Positions 29,724 to 42,240 of a stretch of 64,000 nt of DNA are shown in pieces. The DNA is from Anthoceros angustus (Eukaryota > Streptophyta > Anthocerotopsida > Anthocerotales > Anthocerotaceae), in NCBI GenBank assembly GCA_010909165.1, contig VJWM01000011.1:1364001-1428000 (forward strand), written 5' to 3'. Under the pieces are notes generated by a model that saw only the letters and a list, made by a program, of their open reading frames with translations, ran no database searches and was not told the DNA's origin. The stretch's first letter is position 1. Each line of letters opens with the position of its first letter. Made by a program: the position numbers and the translations under genes.

Positions 29724-32010
29724 ACGGAGGAATGGTCTCTTGGAACTATTGCGGATTGTAATGTCTGTTGTATTATAACATCGTTATTTATCGCAATTCT
29801 TCTATCGGCTACCAAAAACCTATGTACGACACGTTCACCGTCTGCCCACCAGCTCTGACCGGCCTGCTTCCGAGCCCTGATTCTCCTTCTCATGGCCTGC
29901 ATCTTCCTTGGCCGCTCCCACATCTGCCGCACACACTCTGTGAGCACTTTCCAGGCTGCCACATTTCGCATGCAGGTTCACCAAACTGTTGGCTACAAAG
30001 ACATCGGTTTCATGACCTCCTTCTTGGATTTCTTAATGAAGCTGCTTACCCTTCTCCAGAGCCCGGGTGCCAACACTAGCACATGCCTGGAGGAGGCACA
30101 CAGATGTCACAGAATTGGGTACAGCCATGCTCTCTTCTTGCATAACACTGTAGACAAGAAGGGCTTCTTGGCCCATGCCCTGCTGGGAATACCCTTCTAT
30201 CATGACATTCCATGTCACGATGTCTTTCTGAGCAAGTCCGTCAAATAGTCTGTGTGCATCTTCCAAGCTGCCGCACTTGGCGTACATGTTTTGGAGAAGC
30301 AGATGCATGCTCAAATCAAAGAACGAGGACATCAAGATGGCATGTTTGTAGCCAGTAGTTTCTAAAGCTGGGCTGCCCACACTGGCACATGCCTGAAGAA
30401 GGCAAACAGATGTCACACATTTGGGTGAAGTGATTCCTTCTGCTTGCATACCACCGTAAAGAAGAAGGGCTTCCTGGCCGATGCCCTGCTGGGAATACCC
30501 CGATATCAGGGCATTCCACGTAACCACATCTTTTTGGCCAAGTCCATCAAACACCGTTTGAGCTTCTTCCAAGCTGCCACACTTTGCATACATCTTAACC
30601 AAACTGCTTTCTACTAACACATCAGCTTGAAAACCTTGTTCTCTAATCTGTGCATGACGCTCTCTCCCTTTCTCCAACGCTAGGGTGCCCATGCTTGCAC
30701 ATGCCTGCAGGAGGCACACTAAAGTTATGGAGTTGGTTGCATTGATCCGCTCTTCTTGCACAGCTGTGTATAGATGAAGGGCTTCTTTGCCCATGCCCTG
30801 CTGGGAATATCCTGCGATCATGGCAGTCCACGTCACCACATCTTTTTGACCAAGTCCATCAAACAGTCTCTGGGCATCCTCAAGGCTGCCACATTTCGCA
30901 TACACGTATACCAAACTGTTGGCCACAAACACGTCTCCTTCTTGCCCTCCCTCTACAGTCTGCTCGTGAAGCCGCTTTCCCATCTCAAGGCTGGTGTGCC
31001 CACACTAGCACATGCTTGCAGAAGGCAAACAAATGTCACAGGATTGGGCACAGCGATACCTTCTTGTTGCATAACACTGTAGAGGTGAAGGGCTTCTTGG
31101 CCCATGCCCTTCTGGGAATATCCTGCGATCAGGGCCGTCCACGTCACCACATCTTATAGACCAAGACCGTCAAACACTCTTCGAGCATCCTCTAGGCTGC
31201 CACATTTTGCATACATTGTTACCAAACTGTGTTGCCCACACACTGGCACATGACTGTAGCACGCACACAAATGTGACAGAATCGGGTACAGCGATCCCTT
31301 CTCCTTGCATACAACTGTGAACACTAAGGGCTTCTTGGCCCATGCCCTGCTGGGAGTACCCTGCAATCATAGCATTTCACGTCACCACATCCTTCTGCAC
31401 AAGACCGACAAAGACTCTTCGTGTTTCTTCTAAGCTGCGACACTTTGCATACAGGTTCGCCAACCCGCTGCCTACAAACGCATTGGCTTGGTGTCCTCGT
31501 TCTGTGACTTGTGCGTGGACCTGCTTCCCCATCTCCAAAGCCGGAGTGCCCACACTGGCACATGCCTGTAGGAGGCAGAGGAATGTCACAGCATTGGGTA
31601 CCGCCCTGTAAAGAGAAAGGGCTTCCTGACCCCTGCCTGCTGGGAATACCCTGCAATTAGAGCAGTCCATGTCACCACATCTTTCTGCCCAAGTCTGTCA
31701 GACATGTCCACGAAGCAGCTAGAGACAAACAAATCAAGCTGAGCGCCCTGCTGCCCAGCTTTCAAGTCAGACCCCCTTGCACAAGCCTGCCTGCTTGTCT
31801 TGTCCGTGTTTCACATGCGCAGAAATTATGGAATGCCACAAGAAGGCACCTGGTTCGGCAACCATGGTGACCTACCACAAGGAGGCATCTGGTTCGGCAA
31901 CCATGGTGAACACATCCATTGCGTCCTGCAACGTGCCATGCGAGGCGACTCATGGACGTGGCGACCCAGAACAAGAATTCTCTTCGCCACACATTCCATC
32001 GTGCTCGGTG
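29720..32010 (-). pseudogene. PPR pseudogene Y with a micro-inversion
   Basis: Minus strand: N-terminal remnants (31830-32000, LVLGRHVH then a shifted SMVAEPDAFLW-like part), then PLS repeats in frames 31670-31377, 31370-31170, 31150-30953 and 30983-30033. The end is at 29971-29720, with RRIRARKQAGQSW and VVHRFLVADRR, an E+/PG-box-like tail without deaminase. Between SVGSPALE and NMYAKCGSLEDAHRLF the protein reads nonsense because 30296-30362 is inverted. Near 31860-31910 a 54-bp piece with GGTTCGGCAACCATGGTGA is duplicated. The KQAGQSW box is closer to the usual PG box than to the KPA box of the genes at 10.9-15.6 kb. This block is the Y donor for the copies near 49.4-51.0 and 60.5-61.2 kb. 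Confidence 0.8.
30296..30362 (+). other. 66-bp inverted segment inside PPR pseudogene Y
   Basis: Plus-strand sequence from GAAGCAGATGCATGCTC to GCCAGTAGTTT encodes KQMHAQIKERGHQDGMFVASS in PPR sense, while the surrounding gene is in minus sense. The same segment sits in its normal sense in the plus-strand PPR gene X at 49372-49437. Confidence 0.85.
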
Positions 32011-32019
32011 ATGTCGGTG

Positions 32020-32640
32020 CCCCGATTGTCGTTCTGAAGGAAAACGAGGAGTGTGGAGAAGATTTGTTGGCAGGGTACGACCCGCAAGGGCTGCTCACCT
32101 GGCAGCTGAGTTCGGTGGGGAGTGGAGTGAGCAGGAGTGAGCAGAGCATGCTGACATTCTACGGGGCCTGGCCAATGCGGAAGAATGTCGTCTAAAACTA
32201 AAGCAACATGACTTGAAAGCGTGACAAATGCCACGAGAGTCACATTCGCCCTAGGCTCTAGGTATAGCTCTCATCCAGATCCTAATACAAGGAGATTCAA
32301 GCCTTCATTCCTCCTACAAGGACATTCAAGCCAGCATTCCTCCTACAAGGACATTCAAGCCAGCATTCCTCCTACAAGGAGATTCAAGCCAGCATTCCTC
32401 CTACAAAGAGATCCAAGTTATCATTCCTCCTACAAGGAAATTCAAGCCAGCAGGCCAGCATTCCTCCGCCAAGGAGATCCAAGCCAGCATTCCTCCTACT
32501 GCTCTGAAGCACCGGGCAGGCAGACGCTTCAACCTCCACCAAGGGAGTACAACCTACAACCGGTGCGTCACTCAGAAGTGCAAGAGCTCAGCTCAGAGTT
32601 AGTCAGCACATCACTGACGACATGACATGGAGGCAGCCAG
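32020..32640 (+). repeat. 29-bp minisatellite (32285-32500) and flank
   Basis: Seven or eight units of ATTCAAGCCAGCATTCCTCC plus TACAAGGAG, with variants CGCCAAGG and TACAAAGAGATCC. It lies just beyond the 3' end of the dirigent gene and was copied with it to 61510-61735, where one unit is exchanged (CGCCAAGGAGATT for TACAAGGACATT). The region 32020-32280 has no recognised gene. Confidence 0.9.
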
Positions 32641-32647
32641 CCGACAT

Positions 32648-33212
32648 TCAGGATCCATAACCACCGTAATAGACGGAATTAGTGAAGTTAAAGACGGCGG
32701 TGTAGTTGACAATCTTGACGACGGAAAGCGAGCCCAGCCTCGGGCGAGCCTGAAGTCCCCGGTGCCTCCGACGATGGCGATCTCCCGCACCTTGGTACGG
32801 GTGTAGTCGTGGCCGCGGTACGAGAGAGTACTGTCCGAGGTGAATCCGCTCTTTTGTTGAAGATGGCGGTGAAGACGAACTCCAAAGCGGGGCGCCCACC
32901 AGGCCGTCCACACGTAAAGGCCCTTGGCCTTGCCAATAGTCGTGGAACTGGGGTCGGGGCCCTGCGTCAATGGGTCGTCCATCACCACCATGCCGCCCAC
33001 GAGCGGCTTCCTTTCGAGGAAAGGTTTCGGGGATGCCTTGCAAGGAGGCACCGCGAAAAGGCAGTAGCATTAGGCGCCAGGAGATCGTCGTGCATGAAGT
33101 AACTGAATTCCACGAAATTCTCTTTTCCCGCCCAGCACGGCTGCACCCAGGATCCGCTCGCCAAAAGGAGGAGGAGAGCTGTGGTCGCCATCGCCATCGC
33201 CCCCACCCGCAT
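32648..33212 (-). pseudogene. Dirigent protein gene, copy 1, with homopolymer frame shifts
   Basis: Same gene as the intact copy at 61873-62445. Signal peptide, FSYFMHDDLL, VVMDDPLTQGP, GKAKGLYV, STLSYRGHDYTRTKVREIAI and GGTGDFRLARGW are all present but spread over three frames. The differences from copy 2 are nearly all missing single bases in runs (CGAAAAGG against CGAAAAAGG near 33055; TTTTG against TTTTTG near 32855; CGGGGCG against CGGGGGCG near 32888; GTCCA against GTCCCA near 32909; CCTTTCGAGGAAAGG against CCCTTTCGAGGGAAAGG near 33012). Such a pattern is more like uncorrected long-read error than decay, so the locus may really be intact. Confidence 0.85.
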
Positions 33213-33279
33213 CCGATGCCTCTTGACGCCCAAGAAAGTGCAAGTGCACCCACTTCTCATGCCTCTGTCGACGCTCAAG

Positions 33280-34251
33280 GAGTAGGCTCTCTGGGCTCAG
33301 CCAATGCAGCTTTAATGGACCAGCTGCAGCTGCGGGACGTGCTTGTGACTCGAGGACTAAAGCGGCATATACGACCAGTCACAGTGAACTGCCACACTCC
33401 AAACTCGCTTTTGGTGTCCGAGACATCCTCATCCTCATCCTCACCCTCATGCATGTGGTGTCATGCATTTCCTGTCTTGTTGCATTTCCTGTGTTGCTGC
33501 ATTTCCTGTCTTGTTGCATTTCCTACCTTTCTGGAACTTTTCCTTCCGTTTATGTCTTATGTTGCTCTCACGCTGCATGTTGCTCTCATCTGTTGACCAT
33601 GTATGTTATGTTGCTCTGTTCACCATGGTCTGTATTGTTTTCTGGCTTTGTTGCAAGCAGGTCGGGCCATGGAGGAAGCTGATTGGGGATGCAGCTGCTC
33701 TAGTCCTAGTCCCACCCCAACGTCTTCTGGAAAGCGAGGGAGTTCACCGCCAAGCCTAGTGCCTGGTGATGAGATGAGCCCATGTTCGGGAAATCCTCGT
33801 ACTGGACACAAGCTGTGTTCACGAAGCCTTCCCTGTATGTGACTGCCACCTGCGAAGTCGTCCAACTTGGTATGTGGAACCCCTTTCTTCATCAGGTGAC
33901 TCGAAGTCAACCATGAGCATGGGTGGAAGGAGGTTGCAGGTGCCAATGCTACATTCTCCCAGTGCAGCTGACGGTCCAGGTGCAGGTGGCGATGTCCAGA
34001 TGAGGTGCAGGTGCCAATGCCACTTTCTGCGGGTGCAGTCCAGCCTCGCTATTCTGCAGCAATTTCCCATGGCCAGGTCCTGAGCACAGCTTAACTGCCC
34101 GCTGTCCAGCAGCTTTGTAGGCACTGCCATTCACCATCCAGGTCAGTCCACCAACCCTGGCCTGGCTGCTGTGAAGGCTGTGCGCGTAGCGAGGACGCGT
34201 TTGTGAGCAGCCTAGTCTTGTCCATGCACCTCCGACAGCGGTCCCTGGACG
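33280..34251. promoter_or_regulatory. Intergenic region between divergent dirigent and PPR genes
   Basis: Upstream region for the dirigent gene (minus) and the PPR gene (plus). 33461-33530 has four units of TGCATTTCCTGTCTTGT-type 17-bp repeats. From 33661 on it is the block that also precedes the PPR gene at 10936. A TATA-like CGTATATG lies on the minus strand near 33366-33373. Same layout at 62510-63481. Confidence 0.5.
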
Positions 34252-35520
34252 ATGGCCACAGCGAAGGCTCAAGCTTCTTTTCTTCTCTTTGCACGTCATT
34301 GGCTTTCAGGCGGGACCCAGCAAATTCCTGCGTGCACAGGGATTCAGCGAGGAGCTCCCACTAACCTCATCTTAGGAGTCGACCCTGGCAAGCAAAGCCT
34401 CCAGGTGCAGCAGTGTAGGAGCCCAGCACTTCCTCTTCTGAGAAAGTGTGTGGGTAGGGACGGGTTTTCCAGCGATGGGCGTTGCCAGGAGCAGGAGCAC
34501 TTGTGGCAACAATTTTCTCTGGACCCTACCATGTGGTGGGACGACAGACGAGATAAGAAGAGCTCCCGTTCTCCTGACTTCCGGCGAAAGGGGTCCAGCG
34601 AGGTGCTGTGCTTAAGCCAGCTTGGGTTGATGAGCAGCTCATTTCCTTGGATATGCAGATGGGCCATGGTGCCAGTGTGAGGAGCCCAGCACTTCCACAT
34701 CCGATCGGCCCATGCTGCCAGTGGAAGGAGCTCAGCACTTCCACATCCGATGGGCCATGGTGCCTCTCCTTCCGAGTCCAATCGGAAATGGGCGTCGTTA
34801 CTGCTGTTACCGTGAGCACGTTACGTCAGCAGGGGAAGCTTTCTGAGGCCGTTGGAGCCCTGGAATCTCTGGCGCACACAGACTCTCCCATTTCTCAGTC
34901 TCTCTTCTACACAGCGAACAAGGATTTGGTTGTGGAGCGACGAGTTCATGATCTCATTGTCAAACTTGGATAAGAGTCGTGTGCATACTTGCTCACCAGG
35001 GTGGGCGAACCAGATGCCTTCATGTGGTTTTCCATAATATCCGCATATGCCAAGCACGCGAAACCTAATGAGGCCATACAACTGTATCATGAGATGCGTA
35101 GGTCAGGAGTTAAGGCGGATGCTCACGTCTTCGTAGCTGCCCTTCAGGCTACCGACTGCATTTGCTGCCGACTTGGAATGTGGCAGAAAAGTGCGCTTAA
35201 GGTAGAGAGCACGAATGCCCGTCAGAAGCAGGAAGGAGGCCAGGTACCTCATACAAAGTTGGTGTTGAAGCTAATGTCTGAGAAGGAAAAGGAAGATGTG
35301 CTTTGCGGGCATGCTGAGAAGCTAGCTCTGGCGTTTGGTTACTTGAACACTCCGAGTGGGACACCTCTGGTGGTAACGACGAATCTACGCATGTCAGTGA
35401 CTGCCACAGTTCCACAGAGATCATGTCAAGGCTTGAACAAAGAGACATTGTGGTAAGGGAGGATACCGTGTGCATCGAATTGCAGATGGTTGTTGCAGTC
35501 GTAAAGGTCAACCGTGAGAA
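34252..35520 (+). pseudogene. PDF-PPR-DYW:KP gene with a large internal deletion
   Basis: The N-terminal 143 codons match the gene at 10936 (PDF module: DPTMWWDDRRDKKSSRSPDF) and, after frame changes near 34620 and 34975, the first PPR motifs (EMGVVTAVTVSTLRQQGKLS; DAFMWFSIISAYAKHAKP). After VFVAALQA the sequence jumps to KVESTNARQKQEGG of the DYW domain: compared with 10936-14000 about 1.7 kb is missing, with only a TGC-type overlap at the joint (35191). HAEKLALAFG is kept, the CxxC pair is damaged (RMSVTATV in frame; CSDCH-like only after a shift), and the end reads CCSRKGQP-stop in a shifted frame. Not functional. Confidence 0.8.
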
Positions 35521-36540
35521 TAATGGAGGACTACCCAGAGCTCAAGCGTGTACTGTGAGGAATTTTGCGTTTGTGGGTGAATGTGCTTGGTTAACTCCAT
35601 CCCTGTCCAAACGGAGACACCAACATGACATACCTCCGGTGAAATATTCTAGACAGATTTAATTGGGAGATCGTGGCGACAGTCCGAAATCTCTTCCTTC
35701 CAGAAGGACAGGCAGCTGCGGAAGAACAAAAAAGGATTGCTCGATGACATAGTAGTATTAATGCGCAATATTCGGGCCGCCAGAGACATGCGATTTCTCC
35801 AAGTTCAACACGGTTGCCATCCACTGCACGACAATATCTGTCTCCAGACCTGCGCACGAAAGAGCAGGCCAGGTTTTGTGCTCCATGTGCAACAGACACC
35901 GGGTGCACGCTTAGCTTTCCACACATTCCTGCACCAGAATCAGCAACGTAACCTAAAGTTGTCTCCTGAGGTTTGCACCTCTGTTTCCTCTGAATCTGTG
36001 CTACGCGAGATCCAAAGGACCTGCGTCCTTGAAGGTCGTTCCTCTACTGTACCTGGATGACTGGGTCTATCTGCCTGATGCAATGCAGCATCCCTGCCGT
36101 ACCGTTTTAGGCAGACCGTGTTTCATCAGGCAAGGAAAAGTGCAGCAGGGCCACAGGAGACAGCTGAGGAGAGAGCCTGGAAGCGTGTGCGTACATATGT
36201 ATAGTTGCTGTTTAAAGGCGCGGGTGGGCCTTCCCTTCGGACACGGCAAACGAGACCAGCGGCAGAACGAAATTGTCGTTACCAGCAGCAGCAGCTTTGG
36301 ACTGGAGGCCGGTAGGGCACACTTGCCGGTGCCACGCCACGCCATCCCACGCCAGCCCAGGCCACGCCGTGTCCGAAGCTTGGCACACTGGGCAATGCGG
36401 GCAACACAGCTTCACTACAGATACTGACTGCACACACAGACTTCCACATTCTGGTCCCGAAATCCTCCCCCTTCCAATCATCCGGCGGCGCCTGTCCCAC
36501 AGACCACTTCGACGGCCCACAACATTTGCCCACACGAGAC
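35521..36540. other. No gene recognised
   Basis: 35640-35730 matches the DNA after the first PPR gene (14125-14210; GATTTAATTGGGAGATCGT), a common 3' flank. 35730-36400 is unassigned, with a CACGCCA-rich patch at 36333-36370. From about 36420 the sequence is repeated inverted up to 60463. Confidence 0.5.
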
Positions 36541-36558
36541 GCGTATCACTCCTCGGCT

Positions 36559-39500
36559 ATGGCTGCCCAGGTGAGACTCTGCGCGGGAGCCCACAAAGCT
36601 GAGAGGCTTTTAGTACTACTGGGCAGCTTGCCGGGAACAGTAGCGCATTGCTCTCGTCGTGCCGGCAGCTCTCATTGTCGGGTACACGAGAAGCTATGTT
36701 TTTTCTTTTTTGTCTTTTCGGAAATGCGGGTGGTCCAAGTGTAGCATTTTCGTGTGAGTCAGGATTTGTTTTGCTCCAGCTAACTGGCAAGCGCCAAGTT
36801 GGTGGGCACGGTCTGATGGTTGTTGTATCTGGCGCAGTCCAACGAGATGGTTGGGGAGAATGGAGCTTCTGGCAATCATTTTGGTCAGCTGCGATTTGCA
36901 GGAACTTTGAGTTTGGTACGAAAGCTCTTACTCAGGGGTTGAAAATGTGTTCTTGCACGAATGCAGGAGGAGAACCAAGGGTCCGAGGATCAGAGGTTTT
37001 CGTTGGGGACTCCAGCGTAATGTGACAGAGGAGGTCATCGCTGAGGTGATTGAAAGTTTTGGGCAACCTTCCAACCGTTCAGTGATCAGCCGAAAGGGTG
37101 TGTATACGACTGGTTTGAGTGTCGTTGTCCTGACTGTTACGTAAGTTGTTCTGTAGCTTTTTTCGAAGTGTGGAGAGGTGGCTGAGATTCGGATTATGAA
37201 AGATCATTCTGGATCTCCGAAGGTGAGGAAACTCTACTTCTGCTTCCCAAACAAGTTGCTGGAAAGAGTCCACGCAGACAATTGGTGACAAATCATTGTA
37301 GGGTTCGCTGATCCTGGATGTCGTTTAGTAGGGGTACTGTTTTGTGCGGTTTACAACAAAAGAAGCCGCCCTGAAGGCTCAGAAAGAGAAAAATGGAACC
37401 ACGGTATGTAGTCGTCATTTCTGCTGCTCTGCCTCTTCAACTTGGATGGAAACGTTTTCTGATCTGTCTGGCTTGTCAACTGAATCACGAAAAGGCTGCT
37501 GGCATATCTATTCTTTCTGACGAAGGTTTGCTTGGCTGATGAAGCTGCAAGGGAAGAAGATTGGAGTCACTCCATCCACCGATCAAGATACCCTTTTTCT
37601 TGAAATCTACGTAAAGGTATGTTCATGCTGGTACTTGGATGTTTCCGATCCAGCCAGTCCGTTTGTTGTGAATCCCCTCTATGTGTACACGCATGGGCGT
37701 TAGCCATGATGTGATTTGCTGCTGGGCATGCAGAGTGGGGAACTGTGGAGGTTGACCAGATGGTGAGGCAGGTGAGGATTTGTCTGGATTGTCTGATCCT
37801 TTACTTTCTCCGCACAGTTTGAATGTTTGAATGTTGATAACTCCAGTTTTTTAATCTTTGATGTTGCACATGCTACAGGCATTCCAAGATGTGCAGTCAG
37901 TCGAATTGGCTATGCCACCAAGCACAGGGGAGTCACCCACTAACAAGAAACGACAAAATCGAGGCTTTGCCTTTGTGCATTTCTAGCCATGCTGTAGGTG
38001 ACAAACCAACCTCCTTTCGCTAATATGCCCTGGTTAGCACTTGTGGCAGTAGATGCCTGATGTGCAATTCTTGTATGTTCAATTTCCTGACTGATTGTGT
38101 ACCCAGGCAGCAGCCTTCTCGTTGGCTGTTCTGGGAGAGGTTGGAGTGCACTAAGAGTGGCTTGTCTTGCAAATTTGTGTACTGATTGGGTCACCCATTT
38201 GGCGTTGGCATTGGGCAGTGCATGGCAACACACTGTGCATGGCTATGCTCCTCATAGCTTTCAAGGCTGCAGCAATCCCTATGCATGGTCAATGTTCCGT
38301 CTATTCATTCCATGGTCTTCATCAATTCTACCAAAATCAATTCCCTCAAATGCAGTTTCTTAATCTAGGTCGTAGAGCACTAATATATTTCTCTCATTCC
38401 TCGGTACAAAATATCCTTGGTGGTGTGGTAGTTCAGTCATGGTGATTGCAAGGTCGTAACATTGACATGGTAAGACACAATGCGATGCATCCAGTGTCAC
38501 TGGTGATGATCCACTGTAGTACAGGACCATGAACCTCTAATTCATCCCTGATTCCTGACTTCCTGACCTTTGCGTCTATGTTGAATGAGCTGGAAGGCTT
38601 TACTCCCTGAGACCCATTGGGATGATGGGGTTTTCAGACTGATGGATGTGTGACTTGGCTTCTTTTCTTAAACGAGAAAACAAGCCAACACCCTCACCAC
38701 ATTAAACTTCAGATCACGCCACTGGCCATCCTCATTCAAGTTTAGGGCCTGGAAAACGTGAAGGTCAGTTTGAAAGAACCATTGTTGCTAGGCCTCTTAA
38801 TTGGTATGCTCTTCCGCTGATCTTTTGAGCTGATCGGTCATGTGTCTTGAGTCATCTCCTCCACTGTATGATCTGGTACTTCTATTCAAGTTGTATCAAG
38901 TCACCATCGGGGATATCAGGCTTGATCAAAGTCGAAATCTGGCATCCTTCCTTTTGATCTGGTCACAATGGAAATTCCATCACAGGCTGCAGCACGTGCG
39001 TATCGAGTAGCCAGCAGACCTGATTTCATGCTTGAGGAAAATGGCGACCTGCGATCGACTGGGCTGAGAATGAGCCTGAACCGGATCCTGATGAAATGGC
39101 TAAGGTATTTGAAGGCTAAATATTCACTTGTTGATTTTAGTAAAAAATACAATCATATTAGGCCGTTGAAATCATTGTGGAGAACTTGTGCAGGTGAAAA
39201 CAGCGTTTGTGGGTAACCTTCCGAACAACGTCAATGAGGAATTTTTGCAAACTCTCTTTGAGCCGTTTGGAAAGGTAAGTCGGCCTTTACCATCTTTGTT
39301 CATTGTTATCATCCTTCGGATCTCTCAATTCTTCCCTTTTGTTCACCTTGTCCGTAGTGACAGTTTCTTGTTTACAGATAGAGCGGGTGGCCATATCAAG
39401 AAAGAGCAACATTCCTGTAGGCTTCGTACACTTTGCACAGCGCTCGGTAGACAATCTCATCCACGTTTGCAGCTGAATTTACTGTGTATGAGCTTTAATA

Positions 39501-41335
39501 AATCTGATGTCATTCAATTAATAAACTCGTTTCTTGCTTCAATCCTCAAGTTGACATCGCATGAAACATCAGGAACTTGATGTTGCTATCAAGGAGCTAG
39601 ATGCCAGAACAATTGATGGGCCAGATGCTGGTCCCAAATTCAAGCTACAGGTATTGGAGCACTAATCCTGCTCAGACAGTCATGCAATCCACTGTTTAGT
39701 ACCGAGACCTCATGAGCTTGAATGCATGATCAGGTGTCACTGGCTAAGCCTGCTGATAAGGCTCGAAAGCGAGGTCGGGAAGATAATGCCAGTTCTGTGC
39801 TGTTGGCGGCAGCACCAGCAGTGAAGTTTGCTAGTCCGCTTGGTGCTTTCAGCCCTGTGGTAACCGCTGGAGCATATGGGGAATACACAGATTATGTTGT
39901 AGCTAAGAACCCTCGTGTAACAAACAAGCAGTACCCCTTCCAGAGGTAATCAGCTTGTCTCAAGATGTGATCTTCTAGGCAAATCACTGAAACAACAGTG
40001 TCTGTGCATCACTTGATGAAGTCGAGGTCATCTGCAGGTAGTTGATCCGTATGAGCTTGCCGTTCTCTTTAAGGCCAACAGTTGCAGATAAGCTGACGCA
40101 AATTTTCCGGCAGGGCCTTGCAACTCGTCAGGATGTAAGCAGCCCTTCGCTACCTAGTGCTTCACACAGTTGTGGTGGATACAACCCTGACTGATACGTT
40201 GTCCTGAACAGGTTGACATCCGTGCTTTGAGAGTCTCAGAGATCTACCAGAGCAGGCTGCGGTTTCTGCACTTGATCAGGTTAACTGGAAGGATGTCCTG
40301 TCGTGAACTTCGTAGATCCTAACTTCGTCTCCCTCCAGGTTGCTGAGCGCGATTCTGTTGACTGCAGTTTGCTGTGTCGAGCTTCGCCGATGTCCGTAGC
40401 AAAGGTGCTTACTTGGTTGGTGTCATAAACCGGGTACGTATCATCTGCTGCAGCTGGTCGACGTCACAATAGTCTGCAGAGAGTTGCAAGATAACTAAAA
40501 CCACCGTCCAGTAGGCCTGTTATCAGTCTCATTTTGGTACAATGTCTGGTCCTCAGCTTTCCAATCCTCATGCTGAAGATAACGACAAACAGTCTCTACT
40601 GTCCAGCATTACCGACAATAGGCCCTCGAAAACAAGGTGCTAGTCGCCTGTAAATGCAGACTTCCTTCTAATAACAGCCACTAATAAGAGATCTGGAATC
40701 CTCCCACCTAGACCCACAAACATGAACTAGACCTTGCCTGATCACTTTGGACCCTGTTTTACTATGCTCCCTGTGTTTCTCCTGATCACAGGTGCGTCGA
40801 GACCTTCGTGACAAGGGAGGGGTACAAGACTTGGCTGGCAGGGGGAGCAGACCATCTGGTTATGGTGGGCGTAGCCATGTTGCAGTCAGAGACAGCAGAG
40901 TACTAGGCATGGGAACTGCTGCCCGGACGCGTGTACCGGAACCCCCTTCCATGCCTTATGCTGATGTGGAGCCGAAAATGCTTGGGTACGTGAAATGTTT
41001 CAAGTACATCCTTGATTGGTTCCTCCTGTGGTTCCTTGTATCAACATCTGAGATCAGCATTGTCTGTCGCAGTTATCATGTGTATGGCAACGTGCGACAT
41101 GTTTCTGCCCACCCAGAGCCGTTCCTTCACAGAATGCCAAGTGGTGTGAATGACAGTTACGGGCTTGCTCTCTACAGATCGCCTGTGGGTGCAGGCCCCA
41201 TGGCCGGAGCACTGATACCTCAGATGATGATTGGAGCTCTCGATCGACGAGGCTTCAAATTTGATCCTTACACAGGGAGCCCTTGTTCGACCCATTCACC
41301 GGCGAGCCATTGCAAGCCGGCCCCAGAATATTTGG
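36559..41335 (+). CDS. hnRNP R/Q-like protein with three RRMs (broken by small indels)
   Basis: RNA-binding protein of the hnRNP R/Q (SYNCRIP/LIF2-like) type. Exons with GT-AG borders: 36967-37045, 37157-37222, 37332-37403 (RRM1: GSEVFVG, LFSKCGEVAEIRIMK, GYCFVRFTTKEAA); 37545-37616, 37736-37771, 37879-37997 (RRM2: DTLFLEIYVK, RGFAFVHF); 38986-39104 (AAARAYR...AENEPEPDPDEMAK); 39194-39274 and 39378-39446 (RRM3: VKTAFVGNLPNNVNEEFLQ, IERVAISRKSNIPVGFVHF); 39573-39650 and 39734-39945. Further exons up to 41335 include QIFRQGLATRQD, FAVSSFADVRSKGAYLVG and a Gly/Arg/Pro-rich tail with FDPYTG...FDPFTG. ATG 36559 (MAAQ) is a plausible start exon. Single missing bases break the frame near 37000 (GGGG for GGGGG), 37987, 39048 and 41275. 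The 3' end is not seen. An inverted partial copy is at 57518-60463. Confidence 0.75.
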
Positions 41336-41690
41336 TAAGTTTTACTGATCGTCTCGGGGTCACAATTTTGTACTAGTAGACTCGTTGTCCTAAATGCACT
41401 TGTAACTTTGTGTCTAGGTATGTAACAAAAAAAAGCTCTTTATATATAATTTTATCCTTTAAAACTTTGTGCTGTATCACTTTGCAAACCTTCAGCACAC
41501 AAAGGTTGAAAATCGATTTCGTCAAGATACGGAAAAAGAGAACCTCTAGGTATTTATGTATATAAAATCATCTTTATATATCAAAAATATTATAATGATT
41601 TTATATCATAAAAATAACAAAAAAATATATAGTTCCATTCTATGCTGGACTAGGGACAGGACTATAATCACCTGCGGTTGCAATTGTACA
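41336..41690. other. AT-rich non-coding stretch
   Basis: Intron or spacer after the last visible hnRNP exon; very AT-rich with TATATAAAATCATC repeats (41560-41610). The inverted-repeat copy leaves off within it, near 41530. Confidence 0.5.
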
Positions 41691-42240
41691 GTTTGATCCT
41701 ATGGGAGATGGATCCAAACTCAAAAGTTTGACAACATCAGTGATTCTCCTAGTGTAGTAATCGATATTGCAATGAGTGTCGAGGCATTAAGACTAATCCA
41801 TTATCACATATGCTCTTCAAGATCAATAAACTTCGAGATGTAATATGTAGACCCATGAAAAGTCCGAGCAATTCACACGTATCTTGGGAGCACAATACCG
41901 CAATCCTTCCTTTTTGGTGAAGCATTATAGAACTCGACCACGATCTCACTTGATTTGATGTTTCATTTTTGTGCTTCATGTGTTAGAACGCCCATCCAAA
42001 CAAATGGGATCCACCTTTGGGATGCAACCAATAAAAGTTCCAATGTTATTAGAATGGAATGATAAAGCTTTGTTGTGTCTATAGAGAAAACACGACTAAT
42101 TACCATTTCCGCTTTGCAAAAAGTCATGATGCGTGTTCTCAAGCTCAAACAAGAAAAGAGCGCTTGAGATTGGTGCCTTAAAATATCTTCATGCCTATTC
42201 TCGAGATCCAAACAAGAAGAATACGCTCGCTTGTCTTCAA
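41690..42240 (-). pseudogene. TPD1-like gene, left copy, frame-broken
   Basis: Inverted copy of the plus-strand exon at 56556-56953. Minus frames 41979-41749 give KNETSNQVR, CSQDTCELLGLFMGLHITS and SICDNGLVLMPRHSLQY, but one-base differences shift the reading several times (FYNASP, for example, is lost). The intact right copy supports a real gene; see there for the assignment. Confidence 0.6.

Noticed and set aside
32285-32500. CRISPR-like array of 29-bp repeats
   Set aside because: Units are head to tail without spacers, and the host is a eukaryote; it is a minisatellite.
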